The translations under genes and the position numbers were made by a program. Shown here in pieces: positions 1 through 6,227 of a stretch of DNA of 13,329 bases. The notes under the pieces were generated by a model. The model made no database searches. It had not been told where the DNA came from and saw only the letters and a list, made by a program, of their open reading frames with translations. Source of the DNA: Acetobacteraceae bacterium. Lineage in GTDB: Bacteria > Pseudomonadota > Alphaproteobacteria > Acetobacterales > Acetobacteraceae. Within the stretch, counting starts at the first letter, position 1. Each line of letters begins with the position of its first letter. The stretch lies in contig DAHWBL010000330.1 of assembly GCA_027323595.1 (NCBI GenBank), forward strand, positions 1 through 13,329, given 5' to 3'.

Positions 1-27
1 GGGAGCGGACCCAGGAGCCGAATCGGC

Positions 28-1074
28 TTAACTCCGCCTGTGCGCCGTTTTGGGTTTTGCGTCATCGATTATGCGAACTGCCTTGTTTAGGGGCATAGGC
101 CCCTTCCGCGAGCGTTTAAGAATTTCTTTGGCCTGGACTACAAGCGCGCTCTTTTCCTCGGAAGAAAGCCTCAGTTGGCGTGCCCTACCGTTCAGCCTGA
201 CCGGCTGGCGTACGGCTAAGGTCAGAGGGTTCCCGTCCTTTACTGGTATCTGAATGGAGGGGGAAGGAACTTGGGCGCACCCGGATACTGTAGGATTATC
301 GCCGTTGATACAGTTTAAGTCCACCAGCCAACTTCCGGGCTCGATCGGCTTCACAGACTGATATCCCCATATTGCCTTGGAGCCGGATTTGAAGTCGGAG
401 GCGCCAAGACCGTGAACCGCCCCGGGTTTACCGGCAACAGAAGTTCGGCTCTCACGTACTTGCTTCAACGATCCCTCTGCGTCGGGGTCGAGTGGTGCGT
501 CGTAAGCGTAAACAAATACAGAGCTGAAAAGCTTCGGGTTCTCACGGCACGCCGCCAGGAGAGTTCGCGCGGTCAGTGTCGCGTTCTGCTTGGGTCGACT
601 CTTCCAAGCATCTTGCGCTTTCCGCAATGCCTCGGCCGTAATACGTTTCGTTTCCTGGTCACACCAGATTTCTTCGAACAGAGCAGTGGTGGTATTCACC
701 AAGGCCGGATCGTCACTCAGGATATTCGCTTCTATCCAGCCTTTTAGTGCCTGACCCTCAATCGTAACCCCATTTGTCGACGCATTCGACGAACCCACGA
801 TACTAAATTGTTTGGTGGCATAAATCTTTGCGTGCAAACGCGAGTGAGTGCGAACTTCGACAGAAGGTAGCTTCTTAAGATCGGCAATAACATCTGGATT
901 GCAGGCACTGGACCCAAGATTGCAGATTATCCTGACGTTTTGGTTATTTCCCAGGCCGAGCGATTTGATAGCGCCCTTCCCCCAGAACGGTACCGCAATC
1001 ACGACTTGTTCAGCGGTCCTTTTCCTGCGACGGAACTCTTGTGCCACCTCGTACTCTCGTAAAAGCTTCAACAT
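28..1074 (-). CDS. Phospholipase D-like (single HKD motif) protein, putative nuclease
   Basis: 348 aa. Residues 81-97 carry the PLD-superfamily signature: H81-x-K83, then ten residues, then G94-S-S-N97. The Asp that usually follows Lys in HxKxxxxD is absent (Lys at that place), and the spacing to GSxN is one residue short. Only one HKD half is visible, so activity would need a dimer, as known for Nuc- and BfiI-type PLD nucleases. Residues 1-75 form an alternating beta/alpha pattern (VVIAVPFWGKGAIKSL) typical of the start of a PLD fold. The C-terminal ~180 residues are not recognised, and the end is basic. There is no signal peptide, so it is probably cytoplasmic. The start is the ATG at 1074; the nearest SD-like AAGGG lies 11 nt upstream, which is weak. 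Composition (about half G+C) differs from the core genes, suggesting horizontal acquisition. A nuclease or defence role is inference; a lipid substrate is less likely given the missing second motif. Confidence 0.75.
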   Translation of the reverse strand: MLKLLREYEVAQEFRRRKRTAEQVVIAVPFWGKGAIKSLGLGNNQNVRIICNLGSSACNPDVIADLKKLPSVEVRTHSRLHAKIYATKQFSIVGSSNASTNGVTIEGQALKGWIEANILSDDPALVNTTTALFEEIWCDQETKRITAEALRKAQDAWKSRPKQNATLTARTLLAACRENPKLFSSVFVYAYDAPLDPDAEGSLKQVRESRTSVAGKPGAVHGLGASDFKSGSKAIWGYQSVKPIEPGSWLVDLNCINGDNPTVSGCAQVPSPSIQIPVKDGNPLTLAVRQPVRLNGRARQLRLSSEEKSALVVQAKEILKRSRKGPMPLNKAVRIIDDAKPKTAHRRS

Positions 1075-1080
1075 GTCGGA

Positions 1081-1317
1081 CGCAACCCTTTGTTTTGTTA
1101 GAAATCAATAAAACTTACGAAGAACCAATGAAACAAGAATCAATATAGCTCTGTCAATGAAAATGCATGGAAAAATCAAAACTTCGCCAATAACATGACT
1201 ATTTCTGGCACTTGCAAGGTGATCCGCGAGACCTGCTCCCCACGCCTCACCAGCGTTCAAACTGAGACACAAGCTCCGGTCTGGACAAGCGTGCCGCGCC
1301 CGCGAACAGTGCTGCGC
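1081..1317. other. Intergenic region with AT-rich strip between PLD-like gene and MFS gene
   Basis: No gene is supported here. Bases 1081-1200 contain 39 G/C out of 120, against roughly 70% in the core to the right. From about 1200 the composition shifts to GC-rich. Two 8-base words are each repeated in direct orientation: AATCAATA (1103-1110 and 1138-1145) and CAATGAAA (1126-1133 and 1155-1162). These may be operator half sites or chance in AT-rich DNA. The region must hold the start signals of two divergent genes, but I found no convincing promoter for the MFS gene. Confidence 0.6.
1128..1157 (-). promoter_or_regulatory. Candidate sigma-70-like promoter for the PLD-like gene
   Basis: On the minus strand a perfect TTGACA (1157-1152) is followed after 18 bases by TTTCAT (1133-1128, 4 of 6 matches to TATAAT). 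Transcription would begin roughly 45-50 bases before the ATG at 1074. This is the only strong -35 hexamer I saw in the AT-rich strip, which can also produce chance matches. Confidence 0.3.
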
Positions 1318-2715
1318 ATGACCGACGCCACACCGGCCCCAACGCACGCTGATTCCGCCGGCATCCATGCCGATCGCGTCATCGACGAGGCCCGCGTGCG
1401 CGCCCTGCCGCTGCTGGTGGCGCTGCTGTGCGGCCTGGTGCTCGCGGTGGACGGCTTCGACACCCAGGCGATCGGCTTCGTCGCCCCGCAGCTCACCAGG
1501 CTGTGGCACATCCCGCCGGCGCAGCTGGGCTATCTGTTCAGCTCCGCTCTGGTCGGGCTGATGATCGGCTATCTGCTGATCTCCCCGCTCGCCGGCCGGT
1601 TCGGGCCAAAGCGCGTGTGCATCGCCTGCGTCGCCGGCTTTGGCCTGCTCAGCATGCTCACCATCACCGCGCGCGGCCCCTATGAGCTGATGCTGTATCG
1701 GCTGATCACCGGCATCGGGCTGGGCGGCGCGCTGCCGCCAGCCGTCGCGCTGTGCGGCGAGTTCGCCCCGCGCCGGCTGCGATCGAGCTTCATCACCTTC
1801 ATGTATTGCGGCCTCAGCCTGGGACAGATCGCCGCCGGCTTCGCCACCATCTGGCTGCTCGCCGCGCACGGCTGGCAGGCGGTGCTGCTGCTCGGTGGGG
1901 TGTTGCCGCTGCTGCTCGCGGTGGTGTTGTGGAAATGGCTGCCGGAATCGATCGAGTTTCAAATTCGTCAGCGCCACCCACAGCCCCGCCTGCGCGCCGT
2001 GCTGGAGCGCATCGCACCCGGGTTCGACCCCACCGGGCGCGCCCCCATCACCGCCTCGCACGGCGCGCGCGCCGGTGCTTCGGTCGGCATGCTTTTCGCC
2101 GGCCGTCGCGGCTTTGGAACCTTGATGTTCTGGACGGCACTTTTCATGAATCTCGCGGTCCTGTTCTTCGTCCAGAACTGGCTGCCGACAATTTTCCGCG
2201 ATCTGGGCTGGTCGCAGAACGCGGCGATCTCGGCAACCTCGCTGTCGCTGTCAGGCGGGCTTCTCGCGGCGGTGACGATGGGCCCGCTGATGGACCGTTT
2301 CGGCGCCTATCGTGTGCTCGCCGGGCTGTTCGTCGCCGGCGGGCTGTTCGTCGGCGGCATCGGCGGTGCCCAGGCCGGGGCGCATGGGCTCATGCTCGGC
2401 ATCGGCTTCTGCATGGGGTTCTGCGTCAGCGGCATCCAGAAATGCGCCAACGCCCTCGCGGTCTATTTTTATCCGGTCTCGCTGCGCGCCACCGGCCTGG
2501 GCTGGGGCCTGGGCATCGGTCGCGCCGGGGCGATCATCGGCCCGGCACTCGCCGGCAATCTGTTCGCCCTCGGCTGGGGCGTGCCATGGGTGTTCGCCTT
2601 GTTCACTTTGCCGATGTTCGTTGGTGCGGCGGCCATGTTGGCGATGGCGCGGCGCCAGAGCAACATCGCCCGGATCGGAATCGGTCCGGGGGATGAAGTT
2701 GCTCGCTCATCATAA
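1318..2715 (+). CDS. MFS transporter, aromatic acid:H+ symporter (AAHS)-like
   Basis: 465 aa from the chosen ATG, with about 12 hydrophobic helices in two bundles of six separated by a cytoplasmic loop (around residues 215-265). The first helix contains VDGFDTQAIG (Asp45, Asp48), the charged signature typical of AAHS carriers such as PcaK/BenK. The loop between helices 2 and 3 carries a motif A (LAGRFGPKRV, residues 91-100) in which the usual Asp is Gly. The matching motif in the second half, GPLMDRFGAYRV (from about residue 322), keeps its Asp. The likely role is proton-coupled uptake of an aromatic or related organic acid across the inner membrane; the substrate is unknown. The frame is open upstream to an ATG at 1195, but those 41 residues are polar and non-conserved in style, and 1318 begins directly before a normal N-terminus. 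No clear SD is visible. It is convergent with the IclR regulator, and the shared neighbourhood with a decarboxylase-like enzyme suggests joint use. Confidence 0.9.
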   Translation: MTDATPAPTHADSAGIHADRVIDEARVRALPLLVALLCGLVLAVDGFDTQAIGFVAPQLTRLWHIPPAQLGYLFSSALVGLMIGYLLISPLAGRFGPKRVCIACVAGFGLLSMLTITARGPYELMLYRLITGIGLGGALPPAVALCGEFAPRRLRSSFITFMYCGLSLGQIAAGFATIWLLAAHGWQAVLLLGGVLPLLLAVVLWKWLPESIEFQIRQRHPQPRLRAVLERIAPGFDPTGRAPITASHGARAGASVGMLFAGRRGFGTLMFWTALFMNLAVLFFVQNWLPTIFRDLGWSQNAAISATSLSLSGGLLAAVTMGPLMDRFGAYRVLAGLFVAGGLFVGGIGGAQAGAHGLMLGIGFCMGFCVSGIQKCANALAVYFYPVSLRATGLGWGLGIGRAGAIIGPALAGNLFALGWGVPWVFALFTLPMFVGAAAMLAMARRQSNIARIGIGPGDEVARSS

Positions 2716-2721
2716 GGCTGG

Positions 2722-2768
2722 AGCGGTTTCACCGCGTCGATGCCGATGACGGTCAGAGTGAAACCGCT
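2722..2768. terminator. Perfect 11-bp inverted repeat between convergent genes, likely bidirectional terminator
   Basis: AGCGGTTTCAC (2722-2732) and GTGAAACCGCT (2758-2768) are perfect reverse complements separated by 25 bases. It fills the 53-base gap between the stop codons of the MFS and IclR genes. TTT follows on the plus side, but there is no long T run on either strand, so it is not a textbook intrinsic terminator. It could also be a member of a dispersed intergenic repeat family. Confidence 0.6.
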
Positions 2769-3590
2769 TTAGCGCGGCGGCAGTGCTGCGGCATCAACCC
2801 CGTCGAGCGCCTCGGTCAAGGCCACCACATAGCGGTCATGGTTGGCGGCCAGCCGCTCGGCCGGCCCGCCGATGCCAAGCCCCAGGCCGCGATGGCCCGG
2901 CGGTCCGCCGATCAGCCCCCACAGCATGCCCCCGCCCGGATGGCCCGGATGCATCGCCGCCGGATAGGAGCGCGCATCGGTCGCCAAAATCCGCAGTCCG
3001 GCACAGGCAGTGATCCGATCGGCCACGAACGCCTCGGCGAGCGCGCCCGCCGGCACCAGCCCGGCTGCGACGCTGCGGGCAAGCGTGCGCGCGGGGTCGG
3101 CGCCGCGCCGCGCCAGAAACATCCAGCCCAGCCCCAGATTGACCGACGCAAGCCTGGTGCCCGGCGGCGTCCATAGCTGCATGCCGTGGCTGGAGCGCAG
3201 CGCGGCGAGATAATCCACCACCAAATCCTCGTCGGCGGCGAGCACCACCAGTTCGCCGGTGGTCTGTTGCAGGGTCTGCATCGCGCGCGCCACCGGCCCG
3301 CTCTCGAAGCGCGCGCCGGGAATCCAGCCGGCCAGATGCGCCAGCCGCTCGGTCGGAAAATAACAATGGGTGGCGGCATCAACGCTCAGATACCCGCGCG
3401 CGGCCATGGTCCGCAGCAGCCCGGTGGCCGAGGATGGCGGCAGGCCCAGCGCCGTTGCGATCTGCTTCAGCCGCAGCGGCGCGCGACGCTCGGCGAACAG
3501 TTCCAGAATCTCGAACACCCGCAGCGCGGATTTCACCCCCGGCTCACCCGGCGCCTCCATCACCGACGCCTCCATCAGCGGCGCATCCAT
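2769..3590 (-). CDS. IclR-family transcriptional regulator
   Basis: 273 aa from ATG at 3590. Residues ~18-85 form the winged helix-turn-helix (KSALRVFEILELFAERRAPL, then LKQIATALGLPPSSATGLLR with the recognition helix, then GYLSVD for the wing). Residues ~100-265 form the IclR effector-binding domain. Family members are dimeric repressors or activators of catabolic genes that bind small organic acids. Its ATG overlaps the TGA stop of the amidohydrolase by one base (TGATG), indicating translational coupling. An in-frame TTG immediately before (3593) and ATGs at later codons are alternative starts; the first ~17 residues are Met/Glu/Pro-rich and poorly conserved in style. The natural targets to suspect are its own operon and the convergent MFS gene. 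Codon use fits the core. Confidence 0.94.
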   Translation of the reverse strand: MDAPLMEASVMEAPGEPGVKSALRVFEILELFAERRAPLRLKQIATALGLPPSSATGLLRTMAARGYLSVDAATHCYFPTERLAHLAGWIPGARFESGPVARAMQTLQQTTGELVVLAADEDLVVDYLAALRSSHGMQLWTPPGTRLASVNLGLGWMFLARRGADPARTLARSVAAGLVPAGALAEAFVADRITACAGLRILATDARSYPAAMHPGHPGGGMLWGLIGGPPGHRGLGLGIGGPAERLAANHDRYVVALTEALDGVDAAALPPR

Positions 3591-4615
3591 CAATGCTCGG
3601 GTCGGCGCACGCGCCTGGCCAGATCAGGGATCAGCCGGGTCGCCACCGCGTCGCCCAGCATCTGCCGCGCCGCCGGACCCACCGCGCGCACCGCGCCGAC
3701 ATAGGCGGCAACCTCGTCGGCCGCGCGCACCGCCTGCGGATAATCGGTGGCAAACACCACCTGGCTCGGCGCCACCTCGGCCAGGCCAAAGCGCACCCAT
3801 TCCGCCCCCCATGCGGCGGCATTGTCGGGCCCTGCCCAGCCGGCGCAATCGTAAAAAAGCCTTTGCTCCAGATAATAATCCATCGGCCGCGCCGGCGCGC
3901 GCCCATGCCGCGGCAGCCCCGCGGTGCCCCATTTTTCATGCTGGGCAAACCCGCGCAGCCGCCCCAGATAGCGCCCGATGCCGCCGGAGAAATGCGAAAA
4001 CTGGATGCGCAGATCAGGGAATTTGTCGAGCAGCCCGGACTGGATGACGCGCAGCGTGGCCACCATCAGGCTGAATTCCCAGCCCACCATGCGGCCCAGA
4101 TCGTCGGCATCCATCCGGTCCCAGTTGATCACCGCGGGCAGCGGATGGACGAACACATACAGATCAAGCTCCTGGCAGGCCCGCCAGAACGGCTCCAGCG
4201 CCGCGTCATCGAGCCCCCTGCCCTGCAACTCCGAGCCGATCACCACACCGGGAAAATCCAGCTCCAACCGGCATCGTTTCAATTCCGCCGCCGCCGCCAC
4301 CGGGTCGAGCGCGGGCACGTGCGCAAGCCCGATGAAGCGGCCTGGATGGGCGCGCACGAGGCCGGCGATGTCGTCATTGATCAGCCGGCAGATGCCGATG
4401 TCGGGCTGGTCGAACCCCGCGCCGCAGGACAGCACCATGGCATCGATGCCGGCGGCATCCATCACCGCCAGATGCGCATCTGGCTGCGACAGCAACGGAT
4501 TGAGGAAATAACACGGGTTGCCGCGCGCATCGAGCAGCACCGACGCCTCGGTGCGCCGGTTCAGCGCCGCGGGCGTGTAATGAACCTGAAAATCGACCAG
4601 CTTCGCGCCCGCCAT
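3590..4615 (-). CDS. Amidohydrolase 2 / ACMSD-like decarboxylase or hydrolase
   Basis: 341 aa, the usual length for the ACMSD / gamma-resorcylate decarboxylase branch (Amidohydro_2), a metal-dependent TIM barrel. Landmarks: N-terminal VDFQVHYTP (residues 7-15), LYVFVHP with His157, the IQFSHFSGG segment with His208, FYDCAGW (~254-260), and VVFATDYP with Asp291. In ACMSD the first metal-binding pair is HxH; here the first position is Gln10, followed by His12. Gamma-resorcylate decarboxylases have Glu at the first position, so variation there is known, but Gln is unusual. The start has a good SD: GGAGG in the last codons of hemB, 8 nt before the ATG. Only 4 bp separate it from the hemB stop, and its stop overlaps the iclR start. 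Likely reaction: non-oxidative decarboxylation or hydrolysis of a cyclic acid; the substrate is undetermined. Confidence 0.85.
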   Translation of the reverse strand: MAGAKLVDFQVHYTPAALNRRTEASVLLDARGNPCYFLNPLLSQPDAHLAVMDAAGIDAMVLSCGAGFDQPDIGICRLINDDIAGLVRAHPGRFIGLAHVPALDPVAAAAELKRCRLELDFPGVVIGSELQGRGLDDAALEPFWRACQELDLYVFVHPLPAVINWDRMDADDLGRMVGWEFSLMVATLRVIQSGLLDKFPDLRIQFSHFSGGIGRYLGRLRGFAQHEKWGTAGLPRHGRAPARPMDYYLEQRLFYDCAGWAGPDNAAAWGAEWVRFGLAEVAPSQVVFATDYPQAVRAADEVAAYVGAVRAVGPAARQMLGDAVATRLIPDLARRVRRPEH

Positions 4616-4619
4616 CGCC

Positions 4620-5621
4620 TCAGCCTCCGCGCGCGCGCAGCAGCCGCGCCGCCGACACCGCGAAATAGGTCAGCACCCCGTCCGCCCCGGCGCGCTTGAA
4701 GCCGAGCAGCGATTCCAGCATCGCCCGGTCATGGTCGATCCAGCCATTGTTGCTCGCCGCCATGATCATCGAATATTCGCCCGACACCTGATAGGCATAG
4801 GTCGGCACCGCGAAACGATCCTTCACCCGCCGCACGATATCCAGATACGGCATGCCCGGCTTCACCATCACCATGTCCGCGCCCTCGGCCAGATCGAGCG
4901 CCACCTCGCGCAGCGCCTCGTCGGAATTGGCCGGGTCCATCTGATAGGTTTTCTTGTCACCCCCGGCGAGCGCGGTGCCGGATCCCAGCGCGTCGCGAAA
5001 CGGGCCATAGAACGCCGAGGCATATTTCGCCGCATAGCTCATGATCCGCGTATGGATCAGCCCCGCATCGTCCAGCGCCGCGCGGATCGCGCCCACCCGC
5101 CCGTCCATCATGTCCGACGGCGCGATCACATCCACCCCCGCCCGCGCCTGGCTGACCGCCTGGCGCACCAGGATCGCCAACGTGTCGTCATTGGCGACGT
5201 AGCCGTCGCGGATCACCCCGTCATGGCCATGATCGGTGTAGGGATCGAGTGCCACATCGCCGACCACGCCCATGTCGGGAAACGCCCGCTTCAGGATGCG
5301 CGTGGCCGCGCAGATCAGATTGTCCGGGTTGGTCGCCTCGCTGCCCTCGGAATCCTTCTTGTCCGCCGGTGTGGCCGGAAACAGCGCGACCGCCGGAATG
5401 CCAAGCTCGGCCGCCGGTGCCACATGCGCCTCCAGCCGGTCCAGGCTGACCCGCGCCACCCCGGGCATCGCCGCCACCGGCACGTTCTGCCCGTGGCCCT
5501 CGATGACGAAGATCGGCCAGATCAGATCATCCACCGACAGCCGGTTCTCGGCGACCAGCCGGCGGGTCCAGCCATCGAGCCGGTTGCGGCGCATCCGGGT
5601 GGTCGGAAAGGCGGCGTGCAT
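4620..5621 (-). CDS. hemB: Delta-aminolevulinic acid dehydratase (porphobilinogen synthase)
   Basis: 333 aa, full length. It condenses two 5-aminolevulinate molecules to porphobilinogen in cytosolic haem and chlorophyll/cobalamin precursor synthesis. The two Schiff-base lysines are Lys199 (SYAAKYASAFYGPFRD) and Lys254 (MVMVKPGMPY). Other family blocks: LFPATPADKKDSEGSEA (80-96) and YQVSGEYSMI near the C-terminus. The metal-site segment at 122-134 reads DVALDPYTDHGHD, Asp in place of the zinc-binding cysteines, which marks the magnesium-dependent class. The start is ATG at 5621, with AGGAG 7 nt upstream. The open frame continues to 6212 but that part lies antisense to rpiB and is not coding. 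It is the first gene of an apparent hemB-amidohydrolase-iclR operon and diverges from rpiB. Confidence 0.98.
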   Translation of the reverse strand: MHAAFPTTRMRRNRLDGWTRRLVAENRLSVDDLIWPIFVIEGHGQNVPVAAMPGVARVSLDRLEAHVAPAAELGIPAVALFPATPADKKDSEGSEATNPDNLICAATRILKRAFPDMGVVGDVALDPYTDHGHDGVIRDGYVANDDTLAILVRQAVSQARAGVDVIAPSDMMDGRVGAIRAALDDAGLIHTRIMSYAAKYASAFYGPFRDALGSGTALAGGDKKTYQMDPANSDEALREVALDLAEGADMVMVKPGMPYLDIVRRVKDRFAVPTYAYQVSGEYSMIMAASNNGWIDHDRAMLESLLGFKRAGADGVLTYFAVSAARLLRARGG

Positions 5622-5667
5622 CGTCTCGCTCCTGGTCCATGCGGCAGACGCATTCCTATACCTCGTT

Positions 5668-5691
5668 CCGCCGATGAGGGTCCATCGGCGG
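5668..5691. promoter_or_regulatory. 9-bp perfect inverted repeat in the hemB/rpiB divergent control region
   Basis: CCGCCGATG (5668-5676) and CATCGGCGG (5683-5691) are perfect reverse complements with a 6-base spacer. They sit in the middle of the 111-bp gap between the divergent hemB (starts 5621) and rpiB (starts 5733). It could be a dimeric regulator's operator acting on both genes, or an RNA hairpin in one leader. Toward hemB a TATAGG (-10-like, minus strand, 5659-5654) follows the repeat; toward rpiB, CTAGAG (5720-5725) lies just before the ATG. No good -35 is seen for either. Confidence 0.45.
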
Positions 5692-5732
5692 CGGACTTTC
5701 CGGCCCGCCCCGCGCGGTGCTAGAGCATCGCC

Positions 5733-6227
5733 ATGAATTCCCCCCAAGCCGCCCCCTTCACCCTCGGCGCCGGCCTGCCGATCGCGCTCGGCGCCGATCA
5801 TGCGGGCGTCGCGCTGAAGGACCGTCTGGCCGCCGCCCTGGTGGCGTCTGGCCGCGAGGTGCTCGATCTGGGCACCAACGGCACCGCCAGCGTCGATTAC
5901 CCCGATTTCGGCCACGCCGTGGCGCGCGCCCTGCTGGATGGCCGCGCCGGTGCCGGCATCCTGGTGTGCGGCAGCGGCATCGGCATGTCGATCACCGCCA
6001 ACCGCCATCACGGCATCCGCTGCGCGCTCGCCCACGACGTCACCACCGCCCGGCTCGCGCGCCAGCACAACGACGCCAACATCCTCGCCCTGGGCGAACG
6101 CGTGATCGGCATCGAGGTCGCGCTGGAAGCCATGGCGGTTTTTCTGGTCACCCCGTTCGAGGGCGGCCGGCACGCCCGCCGGATCGGGCGGATCGACGCC
6201 GCGGACGCACAAGGAAGCACCCCATGA
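5733..6227 (+). CDS. rpiB: Ribose-5-phosphate isomerase B (RpiB/LacAB family)
   Basis: 164 aa. It interconverts ribose 5-phosphate and ribulose 5-phosphate in the pentose phosphate pathway, in the cytosol. Motifs: GADHAG (20-25, phosphate/substrate site), DYPDFG (55-60), VCGSGIGMSITANR (78-91) with catalytic-base Cys79, CALAHD (97-102) with ring-opening His101, and RQHNDANILALG (110-121). There is a short extra N-terminus (~14 residues) and a longer C-terminal tail than E. coli RpiB. No SD is visible before the ATG; a CTAGAG -10-like element ends 7 bases upstream, so a leaderless or very short leader mRNA is possible. Its stop overlaps the glyA start (ATGA), so the two are translationally coupled. 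Confidence 0.96.
   Translation: MNSPQAAPFTLGAGLPIALGADHAGVALKDRLAAALVASGREVLDLGTNGTASVDYPDFGHAVARALLDGRAGAGILVCGSGIGMSITANRHHGIRCALAHDVTTARLARQHNDANILALGERVIGIEVALEAMAVFLVTPFEGGRHARRIGRIDAADAQGSTP

Noticed and set aside
16..28. 13-base perfect palindrome AGCCGAATCGGCT at the PLD-like gene stop
   Set aside because: Only a 5-bp stem with a 3-base loop can form and no T run follows, so it is not convincing as a terminator.
1195..1317. Upstream ATG at 1195 as the MFS start
   Set aside because: The additional 41 residues are polar and extend into the AT-rich strip; AAHS carriers normally begin about 40 residues before the DGFD motif, as with 1318.
1105..2061. 318-codon minus-strand frame opposite the MFS gene
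   Set aside because: Gln/Gly/Ala-rich shadow of a real transporter gene; no recognisable motif.
3434..4699. Long plus-strand open frame (421 codons)
   Set aside because: Arg/His/Pro/Gln-rich translation opposite iclR and the amidohydrolase; an open shadow frame caused by high G+C.
5622..6212. N-terminal extension of the hemB frame giving a 530-residue protein
   Set aside because: It is the exact antisense of rpiB, has no HemB homology, and the ATG at 5621 has a good SD and fits the family's length.
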